This document shows positions 24,444 to 33,190 of a stretch of 64,000 nucleotides of DNA, piece by piece. The stretch is from positions 1,302,001-1,366,000 of the forward strand of contig NZ_CP069513.1 of NCBI RefSeq assembly GCF_016889425.1. Direction: 5' to 3'. Each line of letters starts with the position of its first letter. The stretch's first letter is position 1. Source of the stretch: Corynebacterium amycolatum (lineage in GTDB: Bacteria; Actinomycetota; Actinomycetes; Mycobacteriales; Mycobacteriaceae). Below the pieces are notes generated by a model. That model had not been told where the DNA came from. It searched no databases and saw nothing but the letters and a program-made list of their open reading frames with translations. The translations under genes and the position numbers were made by a program.

Positions 24444-25925
24444 TTACTCGTAGCGAAGCGAGCTGAGCATCCCGGTTTCCATGTGATAGGCGTTATGGCA
24501 GTGAAATGCCCACTCACCGGGGTTGTCAGCGATCAGGTCGGCGATCATGGTTTCACCGTGGCGGAGAAGGACGGTGTCCTTGCGTAGCCCGCCGCTGCCG
24601 GGCAGCGCCCACGTGTGGCCGTGGATGTGCATGGGATGGGGCATCATGGTCCTGTTGCGCATGACCATCCGCAGGCGCTGGCCCTCCTGCACGGTCGCGG
24701 AGGACGATTGGCCGTCGGTGAGAATGCTCCATTCATACGGCATCATCTGCCCGCCCAGGTCGATGCTGACTTCTCGGTCTGGTGTGCCCTCGGGCAGGAG
24801 TGCACGGTCTGCTGGCTTCAGGGAGGACAGAAGCAGTCCGGTGGATGACAACTCGGGGAAGTCGACATCGGGGCGGGGGGCCTGGCCGCCGGCGGTGCGG
24901 ATGACGGCGAAGGCGCGGTCGTCCTTACCCACCGCCAAAGCCGTGAGCGGGAAGATGCCGTCGCCGAGGATGACCTCGACGTCGACACGCTCGCCCATCG
25001 ACAGGTAGATCGATTCGGTCTCCCGGGGTTGGACAGGGAAGCCGTCGGTGTGGGTGACGGTCATGCGGTGACCACCGAGGGCCACCTTGAAGATGGTGTC
25101 ACCGCCGGAGTTGATAAACCGCAGGCGGGCCTTGTCGCCCGGGCGAGCCTCGAAGGTCCGGTGAGCACGGGGGATACGTCCGTTGATGAGGTAGTGCGGA
25201 TACATCACATCGCCGGCATCCCCGTCCAGTACCCGGTCCGGGGTGCCGTGCATCATATGGCCGTGACCTCCCATCCCCTTCTTCCCGTTATGGTCGTCCG
25301 AACCCATTCCGGTGAGCTTGTCGAGCTCATCGTCGGGAGTGCCCTGAATGCCATCGACCCAGTCGTCGAGCACGATGGTCCACTCGACGTCCTGGTCCTC
25401 AGCGTCTTGCGGGTCACGGACGATCAGTGGGGCGTGGAGGCCGCGATCAAGCTGCAGGCCGGAGTGGGAATGGTAGAAGTAGCTGCCACCGTGGGGGACT
25501 TCAAAAACATAGGAGAAAGACTCGCCAGGTTCAATGGGGTCCTGGGTCATGCCGGGCACACCGTCGGCTGCGTTGTGGAGTGCGATGCCATGCCAGTGGA
25601 TGGAGGTGCTCTCAGGCAGTTCATTGGTGATATCGACCTGGAGGACGTCGCCGGCGGTGGCCTCAATGGCCGCATCCCCGGTGTCAGAGACGTATCCCCA
25701 CGTCTTGGCTTCGATACCGCCGATATCCAGAGAGAGGGGCCGGGCGGTCAGTGTCCGGCGCACCGTCGGCTCACCGAGCGCAGTGGGGGTGGGAGTGGGG
25801 TGAAGGGAGGAACCTGGTGCCGAGGCAGCGGGTCCAGGATCGCTGGTGCAGGCGGCCACGGCCCCGGTGCCGGCGAGGACGAGCCCGCCGAGCAGAAACT
25901 GTCGTCGGGAAAACGCGTTCGTCAT
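24444..25925 (-). CDS. copO: Multicopper oxidase of the copper module
   Basis: 493 residues, intact. A twin-arginine signal (SRRQFLLGG) with lipobox AAC indicates folded export and a lipid anchor. All four copper-ligand clusters are present: SIHWHG, FYHSHS, HPMHIHGH and HCHNAYHMETGM, the last carrying the type 1 Cys, His and axial Met. A Met/His-rich loop (GKKGMGGHGHMMHG) may take up Cu(I). It probably oxidises Cu(I) outside the membrane, like CopO of C. glutamicum. The symbol rests on the shared gene order. Confidence 0.9.
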   Translation of the reverse strand: MTNAFSRRQFLLGGLVLAGTGAVAACTSDPGPAASAPGSSLHPTPTPTALGEPTVRRTLTARPLSLDIGGIEAKTWGYVSDTGDAAIEATAGDVLQVDITNELPESTSIHWHGIALHNAADGVPGMTQDPIEPGESFSYVFEVPHGGSYFYHSHSGLQLDRGLHAPLIVRDPQDAEDQDVEWTIVLDDWVDGIQGTPDDELDKLTGMGSDDHNGKKGMGGHGHMMHGTPDRVLDGDAGDVMYPHYLINGRIPRAHRTFEARPGDKARLRFINSGGDTIFKVALGGHRMTVTHTDGFPVQPRETESIYLSMGERVDVEVILGDGIFPLTALAVGKDDRAFAVIRTAGGQAPRPDVDFPELSSTGLLLSSLKPADRALLPEGTPDREVSIDLGGQMMPYEWSILTDGQSSSATVQEGQRLRMVMRNRTMMPHPMHIHGHTWALPGSGGLRKDTVLLRHGETMIADLIADNPGEWAFHCHNAYHMETGMLSSLRYE

Positions 25926-25995
25926 GATTTAACCTTCCTGGTGTAAGAATTCAGTGACACGGGAGACAGGCGCAGGTGAGGACCCTGCTGAGCTA

Positions 25996-26571
25996 TCACG
26001 TCAGGCGCAGGTCTGTGACACAGGTGGCACCGTCGTCGGTGGTGGAAAACTCCGTGGTGCCGGTACGCCCCTGGTAGCTGACCTCAATCAGACCGGTGAC
26101 ATCATCGGGAAGCCAGAAGCCAATAAACCCGTTGTCGAAGGTGGTTGTCGCCTCGTCCACCAGCACCTCACCGGTCGCCTCATCGGTGATCGTGACCTGG
26201 ATATCCTCATTGTTGAGTTCCCCCAGGCAGGTCGTGAGGCTGTGGTAGAAGCAGTCGTGGGTGGAGGTGAGATAGGGTGCGATCGAGACATACGTCTGAT
26301 TGTCGGGAAGATCGACCACGACTTCCTGGTCACCGCTCGAGAGCAGCAGTTCATCGGCGCGCACTGAGGCGATCAAATCCGTGGGACGCTCAGTGACCTT
26401 CTGCCGGTCGAGGTGATCAATGATCTCCACCGCGCCCATGTCGGCCAGGCCATGGGTAGTCAGGAATGTATCCTGGGACACCGTCCCGTCGGCCGTGGGT
26501 TCCGGGTCGGCGGCCGAACACCCCGTGAGGGCGAGGGCAAGGGCGGCGACTGCGATCGCTGCTCGTTTCAC
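25996..26571 (-). CDS. CueP-like copper-binding lipoprotein
   Basis: 191 residues with a lipoprotein signal (LALTGCSA) behind AAGGAGATTGAC-ATG. The body has the CueP block CFYHSLTTCLGEL with two Cys likely to bind copper, and a beta-rich C-terminus. CueP-type proteins buffer copper outside the cytoplasm and can pass it to partner enzymes. It lies upstream of copO on the same strand and divergent from copRS. Confidence 0.8.
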   Translation of the reverse strand: MKRAAIAVAALALALTGCSAADPEPTADGTVSQDTFLTTHGLADMGAVEIIDHLDRQKVTERPTDLIASVRADELLLSSGDQEVVVDLPDNQTYVSIAPYLTSTHDCFYHSLTTCLGELNNEDIQVTITDEATGEVLVDEATTTFDNGFIGFWLPDDVTGLIEVSYQGRTGTTEFSTTDDGATCVTDLRLT

Positions 26572-26675
26572 GTCAATCTCCTTGGATCGTGGGTAGGACC
26601 GTGAGAAGACACCGCCTCAAGGTCGATGCCATACCTTTATCTAGCACGGGTGCCTGACGGACTAGAAATCAAAAA

Positions 26676-26700
26676 CCCTGCTCACAGCTTTATAGCAGGG
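26676..26700 (-). terminator. Hairpin with T run upstream of the CueP-like gene
   Basis: Stem CCCTGCT / AGCAGGG followed on the minus strand by TTTTTGATT. No minus-strand gene precedes it, so it may insulate the CueP-like gene or be a leftover of an earlier arrangement. Confidence 0.5.
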
Positions 26701-26897
26701 CGAAAAGAGGGTGAATTCGGTGAGCTGGGTCACCACCGGGACACCACCCCACAGCCGTGGGCGATGTCCTTCTACCCGCCCCGGGTATGCGGTGCTTGCA
26801 GTAAAATCCCTGGTGGCGCCTGCTGAACCGACCAGGGGAGGCGATGCCGCCGGCCCGGGGTGGGGCACAGGGGTGACGGCGGTCGAAGGGTTATATT

Positions 26898-26917
26898 TGA
26901 AGATTTGATGAAGATTC
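26898..26917 (+). promoter_or_regulatory. CopR-type tandem box
   Basis: TGAAGATTTGATGAAGATTC is a direct repeat of TGAAGATT with 11-bp spacing. It closely fits the TGAAGATTT-N2-TGAAGATTT motif I recall for C. glutamicum CopR. It lies about 60 nt before copR in the divergent region, suggesting copper-dependent autoactivation. Confidence 0.7.
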
Positions 26918-26975
26918 CCCGCCGGGCACTGAGCGAGGATGGTATTCCCCCCTGGCCGGAGCGATACTGGGGTCT

Positions 26976-27698
26976 ATGGCTGACCACACACCGACCACCG
27001 CCACGCCCCCGGGGCGGGTGCTGGTCGTCGATGATGAACAACCCCTGGCTCAGATGGTGGCCTCCTACCTCATCCGGGCAGGCTTCGATACCCGTCAGGC
27101 GCACACCGGCACCCAGGCCGTGGACGAGACCCGTCGCTTTTCCCCCGATGTTGTGGTGCTGGATCTGGGGCTGCCCGAACTCGACGGCCTGGAGGTGTGC
27201 CGACGGATCCGCACCTTCTCGGACTGCTACATCCTCATGCTCACCGCGCGTGGCAGCGAGGACGACAAGATCAGCGGTTTGACCCTGGGGGCGGATGACT
27301 ACATCACCAAACCTTTTAGCATCCGGGAACTGGTGACCCGGGTGCATGCAGTGCTGCGCCGTCCGCGCACCAGCACCACCCCACCGCAGGTGACCACCCC
27401 CTTGATCGTTGGTGACCTCATCCTTGACCCCGTCGCCCATCAGGTGCGGGTGGGGGAGACGACTGTGGAGCTCACCCGCACGGAGTTCGAGCTGCTGGTT
27501 GCCCTGGCCCTGCGCCCCGGCCAGGCGCTGACCCGCCACGACCTGGTCACCGAGGTCTGGGACACTACCTGGGTCGGTGATGAACGCATCGTCGATGTCC
27601 ACATAGGCAACTTGCGTCGCAAGCTCGGCACCGACACCCGAGGCCGGGGGTTTATCGACACCGTGCGTGGCGTGGGCTACCGGGTGGGGCAGCCATGA
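26976..27698 (+). CDS. copR: Copper-responsive response regulator, OmpR type
   Basis: 240 residues. The receiver domain has VDDEQPL (acidic pocket), the phospho-acceptor Asp in VVLDLGLPELDG, and the Thr and Lys in LTARG and YITKPF. The C-terminal winged helix ends with the IGNLRRKLGTD and TVRGVGYRV signature. It overlaps copS as ATGA. Upstream lies a CopR-type tandem box. Expected to activate copO, copB and related genes when copper is high. Confidence 0.9.
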   Translation: MADHTPTTATPPGRVLVVDDEQPLAQMVASYLIRAGFDTRQAHTGTQAVDETRRFSPDVVVLDLGLPELDGLEVCRRIRTFSDCYILMLTARGSEDDKISGLTLGADDYITKPFSIRELVTRVHAVLRRPRTSTTPPQVTTPLIVGDLILDPVAHQVRVGETTVELTRTEFELLVALALRPGQALTRHDLVTEVWDTTWVGDERIVDVHIGNLRRKLGTDTRGRGFIDTVRGVGYRVGQP

Positions 27699-28823
27699 AT
27701 CACGGACCCGGCTTGACCTTCCGCTTCCTGGCCGCCCAGGTGTTGGTCGTGGTGATTAGCCTGATGGTGGCCGCGGCCGTGGCCACGACGGTGGGGCCGA
27801 CCCTGTTCCATGATCATATGTTGATGGCCGGCCGGGAGGACCCCTCGCTGGAGCTGTTCCATGCCGAGCAGGCCTACCGGGACGCCAACCTGATCACCCT
27901 GGCCGTCGCCCTGCCCACTGCCTTGATCAGCGCCCTACTGGCCAGTCTGTGGTTATCGCGTCGCCTGCGCACCCCCCCTGCAGGATCTCACCCGCGCCGC
28001 TACCAGCCTGGCGGCCGGTAACTCCCGTATCCGCGTGCCCGCCGGAGAAGCAGGCCCCGAGGTCACCACCCTGGCGCATGCCTTCAACACCATGGCCGAC
28101 CGACTGGAACACACCGAACAGGTCCGCCGCCAGATGCTCTCTGACCTGGCCCACGAAATGGGCACCCCCTTATCGGTGCTCACGGCCTACCTCGATGGTC
28201 TCCAGGACGGGGTCGTGGACTGGAATAATGCCGCCCACACAATCATGGCTGACCAACTCACCCGCCTGACCCGGTTGATGGAGGACATTGACGATGTCTC
28301 CCGGGCCCAGGAACACCGGATCGATTTGGACCTGGCGGAGGAAGGGCTCGGGGATCTGCTCCATACCGCCGCTGCTGCCGCGGGGGAAGCTTATGCTGAC
28401 AAAGGCGTCGATTTACAGGTCGAGACCATTACGGACACCGCCCGGGTGCTCGTGGACCGGCAACGCTTCGGCCAGGTGATGAGCAACCTCCTGTCGAACG
28501 CGCTACGGCACACCCCGGCCGGCGGGCAGGTCCGGATCAGCGTCCACCGCCAGGGGGCGTCCACCGCGCTCATCCACGTCGCCGATGATGGCGAGGGCAT
28601 CCCACCTGGCCAGCTCGGACACATCTTCGAACGCTTCTACCGGGGGGATGCCGCCCGCAGCCGGGACAACGGCGGGTCCGGTATCGGTCTGACCATCTCC
28701 AAGGCATTGATCGAGGCCCACGGCGGCACTCTCACCGCCACCTCCCCCGGACCCGGTCGCGGAGCGGTGTTTGCCCTCCGCCTCCCGATGTCCCCTCCCG
28801 ACAGTGAGGGGGCTGCTCGGTGA
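27695..28823 (+). pseudogene. copS: Copper sensor histidine kinase, frameshifted at C7
   Basis: The first 93 codons give a membrane helix, an extracytoplasmic loop and a second helix (VALPTALISALLASLW). At 27972-27978 a run of seven C shifts the frame; with six C it continues as RTPLQDLTRAATSLAAGNSRIRV, a HAMP linker. It then reads on through the H box DLAHEMGTPLSVL, N box NLLSNALRHTP, and the G boxes DDGEGIP and GSGIGLT. The repaired protein would be 375 residues. Either a true lesion, a phase-variable switch or a sequencing error. An internal start near 28035 would give only the soluble half. Confidence 0.82.
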
Positions 28824-28869
28824 CCACACCCTGCCCCGCGTGAGGGCCGTGCCCTCCACTCCTTGAAAA

Positions 28870-28888
28870 TATACCCCCCGGGGGTATA
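28870..28888. promoter_or_regulatory. CsoR-type copper operator candidate
   Basis: TATACCCCCCGGGGGTATA, a G/C-tract palindrome flanked by TAT/ATA as in Cu(I)-sensing CsoR operators, 50 nt before the HMA-protein gene and upstream of copB. No csoR gene is in the window, so a repressor encoded elsewhere would be needed. Confidence 0.65.
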
Positions 28889-28937
28889 CGCTAGAGAGCG
28901 GAATTGCCACACCCCACCGAACCGAAGGAGCCTTCCC

Positions 28938-29264
28938 ATGATCACCTTCCCGCCCCGCCTCTTGCCGATGGCCTCCCACGGCTGCAACTGTTGCGGACCT
29001 GCCTCACGTGCCGACACCGCCTCCGTCCCTGCCGCCAGCGACTCGTCAGCAGGAGGGTCCTCCCTTAGCTACCAGATCACCGGCCTGACCTGCGGGCATT
29101 GCGCGAAAAGCGTGACCCAGGCCCTTCAGGGCCTCCCCCAGGTCGACGACGTCCAGATTGATCTCGCTGCTGGTGGTGTTTCCACCGTCACGGTCACCGG
29201 TGTCGTACCTCCGGAGATGGTTCGCCGGGCCATCGAAGAGGCCGGCTACACCGTCTTATCCTGA
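28938..29264 (+). CDS. Heavy-metal-associated (HMA) domain protein, copper chaperone-like
   Basis: 108 residues. The C-terminal 65 form an HMA domain with the Cu-binding TCGHC motif (Cys52, Cys55). The N-terminal part has an extra CNCC motif (16-19) and a Ser/Ala linker, longer than a plain CopZ. Start ATG 28938 with AAGGAG upstream. It follows a CsoR-like operator and precedes copB, so it probably delivers Cu(I) to the ATPase. Confidence 0.85.
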   Translation: MITFPPRLLPMASHGCNCCGPASRADTASVPAASDSSAGGSSLSYQITGLTCGHCAKSVTQALQGLPQVDDVQIDLAAGGVSTVTVTGVVPPEMVRRAIEEAGYTVLS

Positions 29265-29316
29265 TCGGTTTTACCCATCATCTCGACCCCGACCGGGTTG
29301 AGCGGAAAGGAACGTC

Positions 29317-31513
29317 ATGAGCACTCTCCACCATTCCGGCGATCACCATGGTGATCACCCCGCTCCGGAAACAGACCACACCCACCACCCGGATCATGCC
29401 AGCCACGAACACCACGCAGACGCCGACACCCACGGCCAGGCGATGCCCCACGATCACCCGCACTCCGCCATGGACGAAGACCACCACGTTCATGGTCACG
29501 GCGAACACGCCGGACACAGCACCGCAATGTTTCGGGACCGCTTCTGGTGGTCGCTGATTCTGTCCATTCCCGTCGTTATTTTCAGCCCCATGGTCGCCCA
29601 GCTGCTCGGCTACCACCTCCCGGCATTCCCCGGATCCACCTGGATCCCCCCGGTGCTGGGCACGATCATCTTCGTCTACGGCGGAACGCCTTTCCTCAAG
29701 GGCGGATGGAACGAACTGAAATCCCGCCAACCCGGGATGATGCTCCTGATCGCCATGGCCATCACCGTGGCGTTTGTCGCCTCCTGGGTCACCACTCTGG
29801 GGCTGGGCGGTTTTGACCTGGACTTCTGGTGGGAGCTGGCCCTGCTGGTGACCATCATGCTGCTGGGCCACTGGCTGGAGATGCGTGCTCTCGGGGCTGC
29901 GTCCTCCGCGCTTGACGCGCTGGCTGCCCTGCTGCCGGATGAGGCCGAGAAAGTCATCGACGGGACCACCCGCACCGTGGCCATCTCCGAGCTGGTCGTC
30001 GACGACGTCGTGCTGGTGAGGGCCGGTGCCCGGGTGCCGGCCGACGGAACCATCATCGACGGAGCCGCCGAATTCGATGAGGCGATGATCACCGGCGAAT
30101 CCCGTCCCGTCTTCCGCGACACCGGTGACAAGGTGGTCGCCGGTACCGTGGCTACCGACAACACCGTCCGCATCCGGGTGGAGGCTACCGGCGGGGACAC
30201 CGCCCTGGCCGGGATCCAACGCATGGTTGCCGACGCCCAAGAGTCCTCCTCCCGGGCCCAGGCCCTGGCGGATAGGGCGGCAGCGTTGTTGTTCTGGTTC
30301 GCGCTGATCTCCGCTCTGATCACCGCGGTGGTGTGGACCATCATCGGCAGCCCGGACGATGCCGTGGTGCGCACGGTCACGGTGCTGGTCATCGCCTGCC
30401 CGCACGCCCTGGGCCTGGCGATTCCGCTGGTCATTGCGATCTCCAGCGAGCGGGCCGCGAAATCCGGGGTGCTCATCAAGGACCGGATGGCGCTCGAGCG
30501 GATGCGCACCATCGACGTGGTGCTCTTCGACAAAACCGGCACCCTGACCGAGGGTGCGCACGCGGTCACCGGTGTCGCAGCAGCTGTCGGCGTCACCGAG
30601 GGCGAGCTGCTGGCCCTGGCTTCCGCCGCGGAGGCCGACAGCGAGCACCCCGTGGCCCGCGCCATCGTGGCGGCCGCGGCCGCCCATCCCGAGGCCTCCC
30701 GTCGGCAAATGCGTGCAACTGGTTTCAGCGCCGCCTCCGGCCGGGGGGGTCCGGGCCACTGTCGATGGCGCTGAGATCCTCGTGGGCGGGCCGAACATGC
30801 TGCGCGAGTTCAACCTCACCACCCCGGCCGAGCTCACCGACACCACCAGCGCCTGGACCGGGCGTGGGGCCGGTGTGCTCCATATTGTCCGTGACGGTCA
30901 GATTATCGGTGCGGTGGCCGTCGAGGACAAGATCCGCCCCGAATCCCGAGCTGCCGTGAAAGCCCTGCAGGACCGCGGGGTGAAGGTCGCGATGATCACC
31001 GGTGACGCGCAGCAGGTGGCTCAGGCGGTTGGCCAGGACCTGGGGATCGATGAGGTCTTCGCCGAGGTCCTGCCCCAGGACAAAGACACCAAGGTCATGC
31101 AGCTGCAGGACCGGGGTTTGAGCGTGGCCATGGTCGGTGACGGTGTCAATGACGCCCCCGCTCTGACCCGCGCGGAGGTCGGTATCGCCATCGGTGCCGG
31201 CACGGATGTGGCCATGGAATCTGCCGGGGTGGTCCTAGCCAGTGATGACCCGCGGGCAGTGCTGTCGATGATTGAGCTGTCCCAGGCCAGCTACCGCAAG
31301 ATGATCCAGAACCTGGTCTGGGCCTCTGGCTACAACATCCTCGCCGTGCCGCTGGCCGCCGGAGTGCTCGCCTCGATCGGGTTCGTGCTGTCCCCGGCCG
31401 TGGGCGCGATCTTGATGTCTGCCTCGACCATAGTGGTGGCCCTGAACGCCCAGCTGTTGCGCCGGATTGATCTGGACCCGGCCCACCTGGCTCCCACCAG
31501 TCCGAAGGAGTAA
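29317..31513 (+). pseudogene. copB: Copper-transporting P1B ATPase, frameshifted at G7
   Basis: A His-rich N-terminus of about 60 residues precedes the membrane domain. The ion site ACPHALGLAI (CPH) marks the CopB branch; DKTGTLTEG carries the phosphorylated Asp; TGES and GDGVNDAPAL are present. A run of seven G at 30743-30749 breaks the frame inside the nucleotide-binding domain; with six G the protein is continuous at 731 residues (AASGRGVRATVDG across the join). As written, the product would stop after about 485 residues, before the hinge. Probably an exporter of copper; current activity is doubtful. Confidence 0.85.
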
Positions 31514-31591
31514 CACACCACGCCTACTCCGAAATCCACCGCCGTCCACTGATCCATCACTTCTCTCCACTGACCCTGAACGGGCTTCACC

Positions 31592-32280
31592 ATAAAGCGC
31601 ACCCTTGTTCTTTCCGCTCTCGCCGTAGCCTCCACCCTGGCGCTGGCCGCCTGCGGTGAGGCCACCGACTCAGGCAACACCGACGCCACCACCTCGGCCA
31701 CCAGCACTGCGACGACTACCGCTGAGACGACCGAGACCACCAGGGCGGCGACTGAGGAGGACGGGGAGATTTCCGCCGATCACAACGACGCGGACATCAT
31801 GTTTGCCCAGATGATGATCCCCCGTCACAAGCAGGCCGTGGAAATGGGTGAGATGCTCCTGGCCAAGGAGGGCATCCCCGCCCAGGTCGTGGAGTTTGCC
31901 CAGGGGGTTATTGACGCCCAGGGACCGGAGATTGACCGGATGAACGCCATGCTCGAGGCCTGGGGACAGCAGCCGGTCACCGACTCTGGGGGGGCATGGG
32001 GACCATGGATGAGATAGGTGGAATGGATCACGGCTAGATGGGTGGCATGAGCGGGATGATGAGCCAGGAGGACATGACAGCCCTTGAGGAAGCCCAGGGC
32101 ACCGGCGCCGCCCGCCTTTACCTGGAGCAGATGACCGCCCACCACGAAGGTGCGGTCGACATGGCCCGTGACGAGGTTGCTGACGGCCAGAATTCCCATG
32201 CAATCACCCTGGCCGAACAAATTATCAACGACCAGGAGGCCGAGATCGCCCAGATGCAGCAAATGCTCACTGACCTATGA
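31592..32280 (+). pseudogene. DUF305 copper-associated lipoprotein, broken
   Basis: A lipoprotein signal ending LALAAC and a Thr/Ser linker are followed by the ferritin-like DUF305 domain in two halves: DADIMFAQMMIPRHKQAVEMGEM, then YLEQMTAHHEGAVDMARDE. The expected start codon reads ATA (31592) instead of ATG, a run of seven G (31988-31994) shifts the frame by one, and TAG at 32035 interrupts the second half (DHG-TAG-MGGMSG). The Met/His-rich middle suggests copper binding. At least three lesions make it a pseudogene. Confidence 0.8.
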
Positions 32281-32448
32281 CAGGTCCCCGTCTTTTTCTG
32301 ATCCCGAGGACAGGAATCTGAAAAAGAGGGATAACCGTGACGATTGCCACCTGCTGCGGGCGATGGGTCGTTGTCACCGCAGCAGGTGCACCGGGGTGGA
32401 TGTTTCTACTCCTTCTGGTCGCACCACTGAGGAAAGGGGAAAGCCCCT

Positions 32449-32550
32449 GTGTCCAGACCCTTGGAGGACTACGCATTATTGTCCGATACTCACACGGCCG
32501 CCCTGGTCTGCCGGCAGGGCAGCATTAATGTTGGGGTGTCCCCCGAGTAG
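32449..32550 (+). pseudogene. N-terminal fragment of a GH15 glycosidase gene
   Basis: GTG start with GAGG upstream, then SRPLEDYALLSDTHTAALVC and RQGSI, the N-terminus of GH15 trehalase/glucoamylase-like proteins. After 27 codons it runs into non-homologous sequence and a stop. Cut by an insertion or rearrangement at about 32530. Confidence 0.65.
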
Positions 32551-32560
32551 TGGACACGGC
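32531..32560. mobile_element. Possible insertion-sequence end remnant
   Basis: GGGGTGTCCCCCGAGTAGTG followed by GACAC resembles IS3-family terminal repeats with GTCC/GGAC words, exactly where the GH15 frame breaks. No transposase is present. Confidence 0.35.
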
Positions 32561-32711
32561 GTTGGTGTCAGTTAGGCAACGAGGCCTACGGTAGCAGCCG
32601 TCGTCGCGGTCTCGAAGGTTGTACTGCGATCCTAGCTATCGCTTTTTACTTCTTGTATCTACTCAATCTCTAGCAGCTTCTACTGTATGTCCATAGGGTA
32701 AAGGGTATTTA

Positions 32712-32748
32712 GCAACGACACGTCGTGGAGTTCAAGTTCAACGTTTAA
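32712..32748 (+). repeat. att-like repeat R2 (type B)
   Basis: GCAACGACACGTCGTG followed by GAGTTCAAGTTCAACGTTTAA. The arm holds the inverted repeat ACGAC-AC-GTCGT directly beside the ychF core. Same arm as R4. Confidence 0.75.
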
Positions 32749-33112
32749 CGCGGGCAGCCGCCGCCGGATTCTCGGTGGCGATTCCGGCCCGAACCTCGGG
32801 GACATTCTCGCGCTTCCTCATCTACGTGAGCTCCGCGATTCCGGCCAGCTCACCGCTGCCCCCATCTTCGATAGTTTGAGCGAGCTCGACCACGACCATC
32901 TGATCTGGTGCACTGGTTTCCGTCCGGCCCTCGGCCCATTCCGCCATCTCATGCGCGGCCGCGAAACCGCGGTGAAGAATCTCCATCTAGTTGGTTACGG
33001 CAACTGGACCGGCGACGGCTCGGCAACCCTGATGGGTGTCGGGCCCTTTGCCAAATACACTGCCCAGGTAGTCGCGGGTCGTGTCGATGAAGCTCGGCAT
33101 CAAAAGTTTTGA
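32747..33112 (+). pseudogene. C-terminal fragment of an ArsO-like flavin monooxygenase
   Basis: An open frame with no start begins inside repeat R2 and encodes GGDSGPNLGDILALPHLREL, WCTGFRPALGPFRHL and LVGYGNWTGDGSATLMGVG, the C-terminal part of FAD/NAD(P) monooxygenases of the ArsO or Trk-associated type. The N-terminal two thirds, with the FAD site, are missing. The cut coincides with the repeat, so the junction was probably made by recombination there. Confidence 0.65.
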
Positions 33113-33190
33113 GGCGACGCTTGGTCCCTGAGCAGCTCGATCCTTCCAAGATCCGCACTGGAGAGTCAGCGCGCTGGGCGAAGGTATGTC

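Noticed and set aside
29278..30846. A 522-codon frame antisense to copB
   Set aside because: Low-complexity His/Gly/Asp composition mirrors the GC-rich coding strand; copB motifs are clear on the other strand.
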